NCBI GenBank assembly: GCA_029846755.1
Contig: JARWBI010000001.1
Span: 186,001 to 250,000 of the forward strand
DNA from: Falsirhodobacter flavus
GTDB lineage: Bacteria; Pseudomonadota; Alphaproteobacteria; Rhodobacterales; Rhodobacteraceae
DNA length: 64,000 nucleotides
Reading direction: 5' to 3'
The position numbers were made by a program, and so were the translations under genes. Under the pieces are notes generated by a model. That model saw nothing but the letters and a program-made list of their open reading frames with translations, was not told where the DNA came from and ran no database searches. Each line of letters starts with the position of its first letter. Positions within the stretch are counted from its first letter, which is position 1. This document shows, piece after piece, positions 45,031 through 53,957 of this stretch.

Positions 45031-46413
45031 TCAGACCAGACGGCCCCAGAGGTCGTATTCGCCGGATTCCTCAACCTCGACCGTGACCATGTCGCCGGGT
45101 TTCAGATGTTCGAAGCCCTCGTCGATGAACAGGTTGCCGTCGATTTCGGGCGCATCGGCCTTGGTGCGGCAGGTGGCGCCGTCTTCATCGACCTCGTCCA
45201 CGATGACCTGCTGGACAGTGCCGATCTTGGCGGCCAACTTGGCTTCGGAAATCGCCTGTGATTTCTCCATGAAGCGTTCCCAGCGGTCCTGCTTCACATC
45301 GTCCGGCACATGGTCCGGCAGATCGTTCGACCGGGCGCCATCGACGTTTTCGTATTGGAAGCAGCCCACGCGATCCAGTTGCGCCTCGTCCAGCCAGTCG
45401 AGCAGGGTCTGGAACTCGGCCTCCGTTTCGCCGGGATAGCCGACGATGAAGGTCGAGCGCAGCGTGATGTCGGGACAGGCGGCGCGCCAAGCGGCAATCT
45501 CGTCCAGCGTCCTGGCCGCAGCGGCGGGGCGGGCCATGCGTTTCAGAACGTCCGGATGCGCGTGCTGGAACGGGATGTCGAGATAGGGCAGCACCAGCCC
45601 CTCGGCCATCAGCGGGATCAGGTTGCGAACGTGGGGGTAGGGGTAGACGTAATGCAGCCGCACCCAAGCGCCCAGACGCCCTAGTTCGCGCGACAGGTCG
45701 GTGATATGGGCACGAACCTCGTCACCCTTCCACGCGCCGAAATCGTGCTTGCGGTCTACGCCATAGGCCGAAGTGTCCTGCGAGATGACGAGCAGCTCGC
45801 GCACGCCCGCATCGACCAGCTTCTCAGCCTCGCGCAGAACCGCGTGGACGGGGCGGGACACCAGTTTGCCGCGCATGTCGGGGATGATGCAGAACTTGCA
45901 CTTGTGGTTACAGCCCTCGGAGATCTTGAGGTAGCTGTAATGGCGCGGCGTCAGCGACACGCTTTGCGCGGGCAGCAGGTCCACAAAAGGATCGGGCGAG
46001 GGCGGCACGGCCTTGTGAACCGCGTCCAGCACCGCCTCGTATTGATGCGGGCCGGTCACGGCCATGACCTTGGGATGCGCGCCGGTGATGTATTGCGGGT
46101 CCGCGCCCAGACAGCCGGTGACCAGCACCTTGCCATTCTCGCGCAGCGCCTCGCCGATGGCGTCCAGCGATTCCGCCTTGGCCGAATCGAGGAAACCGCA
46201 GGTGTTCACGATGACCGCATCCGCGCCTTTGTAATCGGGCGAGATCGCATACCCCTCGGCCCGCAGGCGGGTCAGGATGCGCTCGCTGTCCACCAGCGCC
46301 TTGGGGCAGCCAAGGCTGACCATGCCGATGGTCGGCTGCCCCTCGCGGCGCGGGGCATCGAGCACCATCTTGGGTGCCAGGTCGGGGCGGAGGTTCGGCG
46401 GGTTCTGGGTCAT
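45031..46413 (-). CDS. rimO: Ribosomal protein S12 methylthiotransferase
   Basis: A 460-residue radical SAM enzyme modifying Asp of ribosomal protein S12. N-terminal MTTase domain: [17 protein letters not shown] and [11 protein letters not shown]; radical SAM cluster CNHKCKFC (~155-162); a C-terminal TRAM domain ending DLWGRLV. The three N-terminal Cys for the second cluster are present. The start at 46413 (MTQNPPN) is one choice; the ATG three codons upstream is also possible. It runs on the same strand as idi2, 39 bases apart. Confidence 0.95.
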   Translation of the reverse strand: MTQNPPNLRPDLAPKMVLDAPRREGQPTIGMVSLGCPKALVDSERILTRLRAEGYAISPDYKGADAVIVNTCGFLDSAKAESLDAIGEALRENGKVLVTGCLGADPQYITGAHPKVMAVTGPHQYEAVLDAVHKAVPPSPDPFVDLLPAQSVSLTPRHYSYLKISEGCNHKCKFCIIPDMRGKLVSRPVHAVLREAEKLVDAGVRELLVISQDTSAYGVDRKHDFGAWKGDEVRAHITDLSRELGRLGAWVRLHYVYPYPHVRNLIPLMAEGLVLPYLDIPFQHAHPDVLKRMARPAAAARTLDEIAAWRAACPDITLRSTFIVGYPGETEAEFQTLLDWLDEAQLDRVGCFQYENVDGARSNDLPDHVPDDVKQDRWERFMEKSQAISEAKLAAKIGTVQQVIVDEVDEDGATCRTKADAPEIDGNLFIDEGFEHLKPGDMVTVEVEESGEYDLWGRLV

Positions 46414-46452
46414 CGCGCGCATATAGAGGCGAATCGCCTTGCGCGGAAGGGG

Positions 46453-47460
46453 CTATGGCAGCAGGGCCGCCTTGCGCAGCGCGGCAAGGTCGGGGCTGGC
46501 GGTGCAGAAACAGGCGGTGCGAAGCTGATCGGCGAAGGTGCCGAACACCTCGGCTACCGCTTCGGGGCTTTGGGTGGCGGCGGGCAGGATGGCAGCGGCG
46601 AAGCCGACCATATCCGCGCCCAGCCGGATCGCCCGCGCCGCGTCCAGCCCGTCACGCACACCGCCCGAGCCGATCACCGTCGCGTCGGGGCAGGCGGCAC
46701 GCACCTCGGCAATCGCATCGGCGGTGGGGATGCCCCAATCTGCGAAGGCCATCGCCACGGCGCGCTGGCGGGGCGTTGCCGCACGCTCGCCTTCGACCAT
46801 TGCCCAGCTGGTGCCCCCCGCGCCCGCAACGTCGATGGCCACGACCCCCCGATCCGCAAGCGCCCGCGCCACGTCGCCGGAAATGCCCGCGCCGACCTCT
46901 TTCACGATTACCGGCACGTCACGGGCCAGTTCGCCGATCCGATCCAGCAGCCCTCGCCAGTCGCGGTCGCCCTCGGGCTGAAGTGCCTCTTGCAGCGGGT
47001 TCAGATGGACGATCACCGCATCCGCGCCGATCTGATCCATCGCGCGGCGGGCATGGTCCGTGCCGTAACCATGCGCAAGCTGCGCCGCGCCGAAATTGGC
47101 AAGGATCGGCACCGAAGGCGCCAGCGCGCGCAGACCGGCATCCAGACCGCCCGCCTCGCCCCCTTCCAGCGCCACGCGCTGCGATCCGACGGCCAGCGGG
47201 ATCTTCAGCGCCTCGCAGGCCAGCGAGAGGTTGCGGTTGATCGTCGCGGCTTGCCCCGTCCCTCCGGTCATCGAACTGACCAGAAAGGGCAGGGCGATCC
47301 TGCGGCCAAGAAAGGTCGCGCCAAGGTTGATGGCATCCCAGTCCAGCTCCGGCAGGGCGACATGGCGGAAGCGGACCGCGTCCAGCCCCGTCCGCCCGTC
47401 GCCAGCCCCTCGCCCCTCCAGCACGATGTTCAGATGCTGGGCCTTGCGCGTGCTTATCAT
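46453..47460 (-). CDS. fni: Isopentenyl-diphosphate delta-isomerase, type 2 (FMN)
   Basis: A 335-residue FMN enzyme interconverting IPP and [45 protein letters not shown] and [16 protein letters not shown] are type-2 IDI blocks; [14 protein letters not shown] is the FMN/substrate loop. Start at 47460, with GGAAGCCAC upstream. It is divergent from crtE by 84 bases and provides the DMAPP needed by it, so it functions with the carotenoid cluster. Confidence 0.92.
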   Translation of the reverse strand: MISTRKAQHLNIVLEGRGAGDGRTGLDAVRFRHVALPELDWDAINLGATFLGRRIALPFLVSSMTGGTGQAATINRNLSLACEALKIPLAVGSQRVALEGGEAGGLDAGLRALAPSVPILANFGAAQLAHGYGTDHARRAMDQIGADAVIVHLNPLQEALQPEGDRDWRGLLDRIGELARDVPVIVKEVGAGISGDVARALADRGVVAIDVAGAGGTSWAMVEGERAATPRQRAVAMAFADWGIPTADAIAEVRAACPDATVIGSGGVRDGLDAARAIRLGADMVGFAAAILPAATQSPEAVAEVFGTFADQLRTACFCTASPDLAALRKAALLP

Positions 47461-47544
47461 GTGGCTTCCGGGATTTGACTTGGGCGGCGTTCCTCCCAGA
47501 TAGTCGAAAAGACCCCCACGGCAAACGGAAGCGATCGCTACCCG

Positions 47545-48477
47545 ATGAACATGACGCCGGAACTTCGCCCGCCGCAGGACCATACGCAGCGTTTCAAGAC
47601 CTTCCGCGCCGTGCTGGAGGAACGGATGCGTTTGCATCTGGACGCGCCGGGTGCGCCCGCGCGGCTGATGGCGGCATCGCAGGATGCGATGCGTTCGGGC
47701 AAGCGGATGCGGCCCTTTCTGCTGCATCTGGTGGCGGGGGATGCGCGCGATGCGGTGCTGGACGCCGGCTGCGCGGTGGAAATGGTGCATGCGGCCTCGC
47801 TGATCCTGGACGATCTGCCCTGCATGGACGATGCTGGGCTGCGCCGGGGGCGGCCTGCGACGCATGTGGCCTTCGGACAGGCGACGGCTATACTCGGATC
47901 GGTCGGGCTGCTCAATCAGGCCTTCGCGGTGGTGGGATCGTTGCCCGCGACGGATGCGCAGCGGATCGAACTGGTGGCTGCCCTGTCGCGCGCCGTCGGT
48001 TGGGGCGGGCTGGTCGCGGGGCAGGAGCTTGACGTGAACGGGTTCGACCCCGCCGACCGCCCAGCGAACCGCTGCGACAGCGCGATCCGCCGCATCGATC
48101 AGGTGAACCGGATGAAGACGGGGGTGCTGCTGGTCGCCTCGGTCGAGATGGGGGCGATCCTTGCCGGGCTGTCCAATGCCCGCCGCGCCGCCCTGCGCCG
48201 CTTTGCCGAGGATCTGGGGCAGGCGTTCCAGATCGCCGACGATCTGCTGGACGTGACCAAGACCGCCGAGGAGGCGGGCAAGGACACCGGCAAGGATGCG
48301 GGCAAGACGACCTTCGTGGCCGAACTGGGCGCGGCGCGGGCGCAGAAACGCTGCCTCGATCTGCTGCTGCGGGCGGGCCATGCGCTGGACGCCTCGGGGA
48401 TCGAGGCGGCACCGTTCCAGTGGATGATCGCGCAGGTCTTCGATCCGGCGGTGCTGGCGGCAAGGGCGGCCCGATGA
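47545..48477 (+). CDS. crtE: Geranylgeranyl diphosphate synthase
   Basis: A 310-residue trans-prenyltransferase. RAVLEERM, GKRMRPFLLHL, the first Asp-rich motif LILDDLPCMDDAGLRRG (~92-106) and the second, QAFQIADDLLDVTK (~230), are all present. Product length GGPP is inferred from crt context. Two starts, 47545 and 47551, are close; the first is used. It ends four bases into crtZ. Confidence 0.92.
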   Translation: MNMTPELRPPQDHTQRFKTFRAVLEERMRLHLDAPGAPARLMAASQDAMRSGKRMRPFLLHLVAGDARDAVLDAGCAVEMVHAASLILDDLPCMDDAGLRRGRPATHVAFGQATAILGSVGLLNQAFAVVGSLPATDAQRIELVAALSRAVGWGGLVAGQELDVNGFDPADRPANRCDSAIRRIDQVNRMKTGVLLVASVEMGAILAGLSNARRAALRRFAEDLGQAFQIADDLLDVTKTAEEAGKDTGKDAGKTTFVAELGAARAQKRCLDLLLRAGHALDASGIEAAPFQWMIAQVFDPAVLAARAAR

Positions 48478-48971
48478 TCGCGGTGCTGGTCGTGCTGGCC
48501 ACGGTTGCCTTCATGGAATGGGTCGCATGGGCGGCGCATAAATACATCATGCACGGCTGGGGCTGGGGCTGGCACAAGTCGCATCACGAGGAACGCCACG
48601 GCGCCTTCGAGATGAACGACCTTTATGCCGTCGTCTTCGCCGTCATCGCCATCGGGATGTTCGCGGCGGGCGAATGGTGGTGGCGACCGGCGACATGGGT
48701 GGCCATCGGCGTGACCCTTTACGGCGTTCTGTATTTCGTGGCCCATGACGGGCTGGTGCATAAGCGCTGGCCGTTCACCTATATCCCGCGCAAGGGCTAT
48801 GCCAAACGGCTGTATCAGGCCCACCGCCTGCACCACGCGGTCGAGGGGAAGGAGGGCTGCGTCTCCTTCGGCTTCATCTATGCCAAACCCGTGAAGGATC
48901 TGGTGAAGGAACTGGACCACAACCGCAAGATCGACCGCGCCGCGCTGGACGAGGTTCAGGACGGGCGCTGA
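48474..48971 (+). CDS. crtZ: Beta-carotene hydroxylase
   Basis: A 165-residue di-iron membrane enzyme converting beta-carotene to zeaxanthin. The histidine boxes are HKYIMHG, HKSHHEERH, HDGLVH and HRLHHAVEG. Length and order fit the bacterial CrtZ family. Start overlaps the crtE stop. Its last 16 bases overlap the convergent crtB gene. Confidence 0.95.
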   Translation: MIAVLVVLATVAFMEWVAWAAHKYIMHGWGWGWHKSHHEERHGAFEMNDLYAVVFAVIAIGMFAAGEWWWRPATWVAIGVTLYGVLYFVAHDGLVHKRWPFTYIPRKGYAKRLYQAHRLHHAVEGKEGCVSFGFIYAKPVKDLVKELDHNRKIDRAALDEVQDGR

Positions 48972-49840
48972 TACAGCCCCGTGCGGGGAATGTTCGGCTT
49001 CGGCTTTGCGACGTCCCATGCGGCGGCCGCGAACAGCAGCGCCTTTTCGGGTTTCGTGGTGGAGACGCGGGTGGCCCACTGGTCCGGCCCCTTGCGCAGC
49101 TTGACCCCGATGGCGCGGTAAACCCGCCGCGCCGCCGCGATGGCCAATGCCGACCGGGGCGGCAGGGCGGCCATGCCGACCATCGCGCTGTCATAATAGG
49201 TGTCGGCCATGTCCAGCAGTTCCAGCGCGATCCGGTGCAGTTCGGGCCACTGGTCGCGCTGGCCCGTGACCTGCATCGTGGTGGGCAGATAGACGCGGCC
49301 CGCCTGCGCATCCTCGATCACGTCGCGGGATATGTTGGTCAGTTGCATCGCGATGCCAAGGTCCGAAGCGCGGTCCAGAATGCGCGGATCGCGGACGCCC
49401 ATGATCTGTGCCATCATCACGCCGACGACCCCCGCGACGTGGTAGCAGTAGTCCAGAAGATCGTCGGTGGTGCGATACTGCCGTTCCTCGACATCCATCG
49501 CGAACCCGTCCAGAAGTTGGTGCGGATAGATCGCGGGGATGCCCCGTCTGGCGCAGACGCGGGCCAGCGCCTCGAACACCGGGCCTTCGGGGTTGCCCGA
49601 CAGCGCCGCATCGGTCTGGCGGCGCAGTTCGGCCAGGCGCTGGACCTGACCCGTCCGGAAGCCTTCGGCCTGTTCGCGCCCGCCCTCCTGCCCGTCGATC
49701 ACATCGTCGCAATGGCGGCACCAGGCATAAAGCATCACGCAATCGTCCCGCGTTTCGCGGTCGAAGATGCGGGCGGCGGCGGCGAAGCTTTTGGAGCCCT
49801 TGGCGATGGACTCCTCGGACCTTGCAACAACCTCATCCAT
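48956..49840 (-). CDS. crtB: Phytoene synthase
   Basis: A 294-residue squalene/phytoene synthase. The first substrate-Mg motif is LYAWCRHCDDVIDG (Asp ~44 and ~48), and the second, LGIAMQLTNISRDVIEDAQAG (~160). Condenses two GGPP. The start overlaps the crtI stop by eight bases (ATGGATGA), coupling the two. The 3' end overlaps crtZ. Confidence 0.95.
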   Translation of the reverse strand: MDEVVARSEESIAKGSKSFAAAARIFDRETRDDCVMLYAWCRHCDDVIDGQEGGREQAEGFRTGQVQRLAELRRQTDAALSGNPEGPVFEALARVCARRGIPAIYPHQLLDGFAMDVEERQYRTTDDLLDYCYHVAGVVGVMMAQIMGVRDPRILDRASDLGIAMQLTNISRDVIEDAQAGRVYLPTTMQVTGQRDQWPELHRIALELLDMADTYYDSAMVGMAALPPRSALAIAAARRVYRAIGVKLRKGPDQWATRVSTTKPEKALLFAAAAWDVAKPKPNIPRTGLYQRPS

Positions 49841-51293
49841 GGATCATCAGCCCCGCCGTTGCCTCGGCGCTGCCCACGACGCCGGGGATGCCTGCGCCCG
49901 GATGAGTGCCCGCGCCGACGATATACATGTTGGAAATCCGGTCGTCGCGGTTATGCGGACGGAACCACGCGCTTTGGGTCAGGATCGGCTCGATGGAGAA
50001 TGCCGATCCGTGATGGGCATTCAACTGGTCGCGGAAGTCGAAGGGGGTGAAGTGCCGCACCGTCGCCAGATCGCGGCGCAGGTTCGGGATATAACGCGCC
50101 TCCAGATAGTCGAGGATCCGGTCGCGATAGGCGGGTCCGGCCACGTCCCAGTCGATATCGGCGGTCCCCAGATGCGGCACTGGCGACAAGACGTAATAGG
50201 CGCTGTCGCCCTCGGGCGCGAGGCTGTCATCCGTGACCGAAGGCGCGTGCAGGTAAAGCGAGAAGTCGTCCGCCAGCCCGTCCGCCTTGAAGATGTCGCG
50301 GATCAACTCTCGATACCTCGGGCCGAACAGGACCATGTGGTGCTTCAGATCGGGGCGTTTGCCGCGCAGCCCGAAATAGATCACGAACAGCGACATCGAA
50401 TGGCGTTTGGCGGCCAGCGTCCTGCCCTTGGGATCGCCCAGGAGCTTGTCATAGGTATGGACCACATCGGCGTTCGATGCGACCATGTCGTAAGGCACAG
50501 TCCGCCCACCTGCGGTGATGCCGGTGGCGCGGTTGCCTGAGGTTTCGATCCGGTCCACGGGGGTATCGGCAATGACCTTGCCGCCCAGATCCTCCAGCAG
50601 CCGCACCATACCCGCAACCAGCGCGCCGGTGCCGCCCTTCGCGAACCAGACGCCGCCCTGCCGTTCCAGCGCGTGGATCAGGGCATAGATCGACGACGTC
50701 TCGAACGGGTTGCCGCCGACCAGCAGGGTGTGGAAGCTGAACGCCTGTCGCAGTTGGTCGTCCTTGATGAACTTCGCCACCATCGAATAGACGCTGCGCC
50801 AGCTTTGCAGCCGCGCAAGCTGCGGCGCGGCCTTTATCATCGACCGGAAATTCAGGAAGGGGACGGTGCCCAGCTTCTCATACCCCTCGCGGTAGACATC
50901 GCGGGAATAGGCAAGGAAGCGGCGGTAGCCTTCGACGTCCTCGGGCGATTTCGCGGCGATCTGGCGGTCGATGGCATTCTGATCGTCGGCATAGTCGAAG
51001 CGGAAGCCATCCTCCCAGCACAGCTGATAGAAGGGCGCGACGGGCAGGAGGGTGACATAATCCTCCATCCGCCGCCCGGACAAGCGCCACAGTTTCTTCA
51101 GGCATTCGGGATCTGTGATGACCGTCGGCCCCGCGTCGAAGGTGAAGCCGTCGTCGTGATAGACATAGGCCCGGCCGCCCGGCTTGTCGCGCTTTTCATA
51201 GACGGTGGTGGCGATGCCTGCGCTTTGCAGACGAATGGCAAGGGCAAGACCGCCAAGGCCAGCGCCGATCACGGCGGCGGTGCGTTCAGGCAT
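49833..51293 (-). CDS. crtI: Phytoene desaturase
   Basis: A 486-residue FAD enzyme making lycopene by four desaturations. FAD loop VIGAGLGGLALAIRLQSAG at the N terminus, DKPGGRAYVYHDDGFTFDAGPTV, and the C-terminal CrtI signature HPGAGIPGVVGSAEATAGL (FAD). Eight-base overlaps link it to crtY upstream and crtB downstream. Confidence 0.96.
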   Translation of the reverse strand: MPERTAAVIGAGLGGLALAIRLQSAGIATTVYEKRDKPGGRAYVYHDDGFTFDAGPTVITDPECLKKLWRLSGRRMEDYVTLLPVAPFYQLCWEDGFRFDYADDQNAIDRQIAAKSPEDVEGYRRFLAYSRDVYREGYEKLGTVPFLNFRSMIKAAPQLARLQSWRSVYSMVAKFIKDDQLRQAFSFHTLLVGGNPFETSSIYALIHALERQGGVWFAKGGTGALVAGMVRLLEDLGGKVIADTPVDRIETSGNRATGITAGGRTVPYDMVASNADVVHTYDKLLGDPKGRTLAAKRHSMSLFVIYFGLRGKRPDLKHHMVLFGPRYRELIRDIFKADGLADDFSLYLHAPSVTDDSLAPEGDSAYYVLSPVPHLGTADIDWDVAGPAYRDRILDYLEARYIPNLRRDLATVRHFTPFDFRDQLNAHHGSAFSIEPILTQSAWFRPHNRDDRISNMYIVGAGTHPGAGIPGVVGSAEATAGLMIHG

Positions 51294-52377
51294 TCTGTCT
51301 CCGTTCGGGAAGGGCGCGGATCGCGCGAAGGATGGGCACGGGCGGTTTGCCGATCAGGATGCGGGCCATGTCGGCCTGTGTCGTGTTCCCGGCATAGAAG
51401 CGTTCGATCAGCGGCTCGGGCAGGCGATAGAACCGTTCGAGCACGCGCCAGCGGTCGGTGGGATCTGCGGCGCGGAACAGCATCCGTGTCAGCAGGCGAT
51501 AGAAGGGGCGGTCGCGGGCGATGGCATCTTCGCGCAGGGCGGCGCCAAGATTGCCCTGCCAGTGCTTTGCAATGACGTTCGCGCTGCGCACGGCGTCCGG
51601 CAGGGAATAGCCGGTGACGGGATGGAAGCGCGCCGCTCGCATCCCGATGGGCGGCACCGTGGCATCGCGCCAGAAGGCTGCCGCATCGAAGGACAGCGCG
51701 ATGGGCAGCGCGCCCGTCTCCTCGCGCAGCACCGCGCGAATTTGCCAGCCCTGCGCGGCAGCATAGGCGGCAACGCCCTCGCGCAGCCCCTCCAGCCCCG
51801 GCGTGTCGGCGTATCGCGTATCCTCGATCAGCAGGCGGGTCGGAGAAAAGGGCAGGAGATAGACGAAACGGTATCCCCCCTCCTGCGGCACGGTCGCGTC
51901 CATGATGACGGGAAGGGTCAGGCCGTGGGGGGCGGCAAGCTCCACCTCTTGCCCAAGGAACTTCTGGAACCCGATCTCCAGCGCCGGGTGGGGGGAAAAG
52001 CCGCGGGCATCGATCACACATTGCGCGTCGATCCGATGGCCCGCGATGACGTGGTCCGGGGCGATATGTGTGACGGTTTCGCGCAGTAGGTTCGTCGCGG
52101 GCAGGCTGGTCGGAGTGATGGTCGCGTATCCCGCGCGAAGGGTGCGGCTATGGCCCGGAAAGCGGACGTCTTGTCCCGGCCATTCATGCGCGATGGCGGG
52201 GGACAGCCAGCGGCGATCCTGCGGTGTGATGTCATGTTCGTGGAACGACCATGTATGGTTCTGCGGTGGGGATGGATCGACCATCAACACCCGTGGCGGT
52301 TTCGGCAATGCAGCAAGGCGCAGCGCCGCGATGCGCGCCGCCAGTCCAGCCCCCACGAAAACGATATCCGCCTGCAT
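51286..52377 (-). CDS. crtY: Lycopene beta-cyclase
   Basis: A 363-residue FAD-dependent cyclase making beta-carotene. Opens FVGAGLAARIAALRL, then DPSPPQNHTWSFHEHD, a CrtY hallmark, VIDARGF, PVIMDATVPQEGGYRFVYLLP and VTGYSLPDAVR. The first gene of crtYIB; 26 bases beyond its start lies the end of the ramB-like gene, read on the same strand. The promoter must lie in or upstream of that regulator. Confidence 0.94.
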   Translation of the reverse strand: MQADIVFVGAGLAARIAALRLAALPKPPRVLMVDPSPPQNHTWSFHEHDITPQDRRWLSPAIAHEWPGQDVRFPGHSRTLRAGYATITPTSLPATNLLRETVTHIAPDHVIAGHRIDAQCVIDARGFSPHPALEIGFQKFLGQEVELAAPHGLTLPVIMDATVPQEGGYRFVYLLPFSPTRLLIEDTRYADTPGLEGLREGVAAYAAAQGWQIRAVLREETGALPIALSFDAAAFWRDATVPPIGMRAARFHPVTGYSLPDAVRSANVIAKHWQGNLGAALREDAIARDRPFYRLLTRMLFRAADPTDRWRVLERFYRLPEPLIERFYAGNTTQADMARILIGKPPVPILRAIRALPERRQNA

Positions 52378-52402
52378 GGGGCAGGACTTAGGCGGCGGCG
52401 GA

Positions 52403-53830
52403 TCAAAGGCGAGAGCCTTCGCCCTCGAATCGGAAGATTGCGAGGCTGCGTTCCTCCTCGTCCACGATCAGGCGGCGGTTGATCGGTGCCTGCGCCCGCG
52501 ACGCACAGTTTGGCCGCTCGCACAGATAGCAATTCAGGCCGATCTCGGTCGGTTGGGCGCGGTCCATGTTCAACTGGTCGGCATAGACCAGCCGGGGGGC
52601 ATAGGCGATGTCGCAGCCAAGGCCGATGGCCAGCTTCTGCGCTGGGCTGCCATGGGTGCCGCCCATCCGCTGGATCGCCCGCGCGACAGAGATGTAGCTG
52701 GCCCCGTCCGGCATTCGGATCACCTGCGTGCGGATCTGGTCGGGCGTTTCGAACGCCGCGTGGATGTTCCAGAGCGGGCAAGTGCCCCCGAACTTCGAAA
52801 ACGGAAACCGCCCCGCGCTGAAGCGTTTGGACACGTTTCCTGCCCGGTCCACCCGCACGAAGAAGAACGGCACCCCCCGCGCATCGGGGCGTTGCAGTGT
52901 GGTCATCCGGTGCGCGATCTGTTCGAGGCTGCATCCGAAACGGTGGCCCAGAAGCTCGATGTCATACCTCGCGCTTTCGCAGGCGGCGAGGAAGCGGCGA
53001 TAGGGCATCAGAAGGGCGGCGGCGAAGTAATTGGCAAGGCTGGTGCGGACCAGCGCCGCCGCTGCGCCTTCAAGCCCCGATCCGGCCATGACGGCGGCGA
53101 TGGTGTCGTGCTGTTCCAGCCGCGCCAGCAGTACCGCGATCTGGAACCGGCGGCTGGATTGGCCCAGCAGTTCCGACAACAGCAGTTCGCGCCGATGTGG
53201 GACATAGCGGCGAAGCTGGCCCGCCAGAACCTCGGCCGGAAGGATACGGGCGCGGATGCCATGGGCGCGCAGCCGCTCGGTCAGCGCAACATGCGGCTCG
53301 CCCCGGTGAAGGGCCATGTCCTCGGCCATCGTCTCGGCGGCGCGGTCCAGCGCGTCGATGTAGTTGCTGCGGTCGTAATACCAGCTTCGGACGGCCTCGA
53401 CCGGGCGCTGGCCTTGCTCCAGCACCTCCACCCGGTCGCGGTCGGGCAGGGCGCTTTCGCTGCGCAGGGCAAGGTCGCGGTAACGGTCGTGCAGGCGCAC
53501 CAGCGCGGCGGCGACGTTCGGTGCGGCATGAAGGGCCTGTTCGATCTCGGCCCGGCCCACGCTTGCCTCCAACGCCGGGTCCTTCAGCGCGGCGGCAAGG
53601 TCGGTTGCAAGCTGCGCATCGCTGCCGGGGGCCAGTTCCGACACGTTCAGGTCATAGACGGCGGCCAGCCGCATCAGAAGCCGCGCGCTGGCCGGACGCT
53701 GGTTCGCCTCGATCAACGTGATGTAGCTGGCCGAGACGTCCAGTTCCGCCGCCATCTGCGCCTGTGTCAGCCCCAACGACTGGCGCAGAGACCGCAGGCG
53801 CGGGCCGATGATGAGCTTCTCCTCTCGCAT
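52403..53830 (-). CDS. XRE-family RamB/ScfR-like regulator of acetate/glyoxylate metabolism
   Basis: A 475-residue regulator. The HTH (residues ~8-62) reads RLRSLRQSLGLTQAQMAAEL and ASYITLIEANQRP; ImmA/IrrE-like and DUF2083 regions follow (FLAACESARYDIELLGHRFG, QIAHRMTTLQRPDARGVPFFFV); a Cys cluster LNCYLCERPNC is near the C terminus. This layout is that of RamB/ScfR, short-chain acyl-CoA- or acetate-responsive repressors, and it is divergent from aceB-aceA, which it probably controls. Start at 53830 (MREEKLIIGPRL); the upstream ATG in-frame codes through intergenic DNA. Confidence 0.86.
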   Translation of the reverse strand: MREEKLIIGPRLRSLRQSLGLTQAQMAAELDVSASYITLIEANQRPASARLLMRLAAVYDLNVSELAPGSDAQLATDLAAALKDPALEASVGRAEIEQALHAAPNVAAALVRLHDRYRDLALRSESALPDRDRVEVLEQGQRPVEAVRSWYYDRSNYIDALDRAAETMAEDMALHRGEPHVALTERLRAHGIRARILPAEVLAGQLRRYVPHRRELLLSELLGQSSRRFQIAVLLARLEQHDTIAAVMAGSGLEGAAAALVRTSLANYFAAALLMPYRRFLAACESARYDIELLGHRFGCSLEQIAHRMTTLQRPDARGVPFFFVRVDRAGNVSKRFSAGRFPFSKFGGTCPLWNIHAAFETPDQIRTQVIRMPDGASYISVARAIQRMGGTHGSPAQKLAIGLGCDIAYAPRLVYADQLNMDRAQPTEIGLNCYLCERPNCASRAQAPINRRLIVDEEERSLAIFRFEGEGSRL

Positions 53831-53834
53831 GACA

Positions 53835-53933
53835 AACCTTACGGAACTCCCCCGATCCCGTGACAAGCGTGACAGGATGACCCTTTCTGTCAAGGAATTT
53901 CTCGCTCGTGCAGCATGACGTTACTAACCTTAC
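53835..53933. promoter_or_regulatory. Direct AACCTTAC repeats in the ramB-aceB intergenic region
   Basis: AACCTTAC occurs at 53835-53842, beside the regulator start, and again at 53926-53933, 25 bases before the aceB ATG. Each is preceded by a purine/pyrimidine context (ACAAACC and CTAACC). Between them are GTGACAAGCGTGACAGG and CTGTCAAGG segments. They are candidate operators for the divergent regulator; similarity to the published RamB box could not be scored. Confidence 0.45.
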
Positions 53934-53957
53934 ATCATGAGGAAGGAGGACCTTGCG

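Noticed and set aside
46453-52377. A crtW ketolase for astaxanthin
   Set aside because: Every crt gene was assigned and no ketolase motif was found, so the cluster as seen stops at zeaxanthin.
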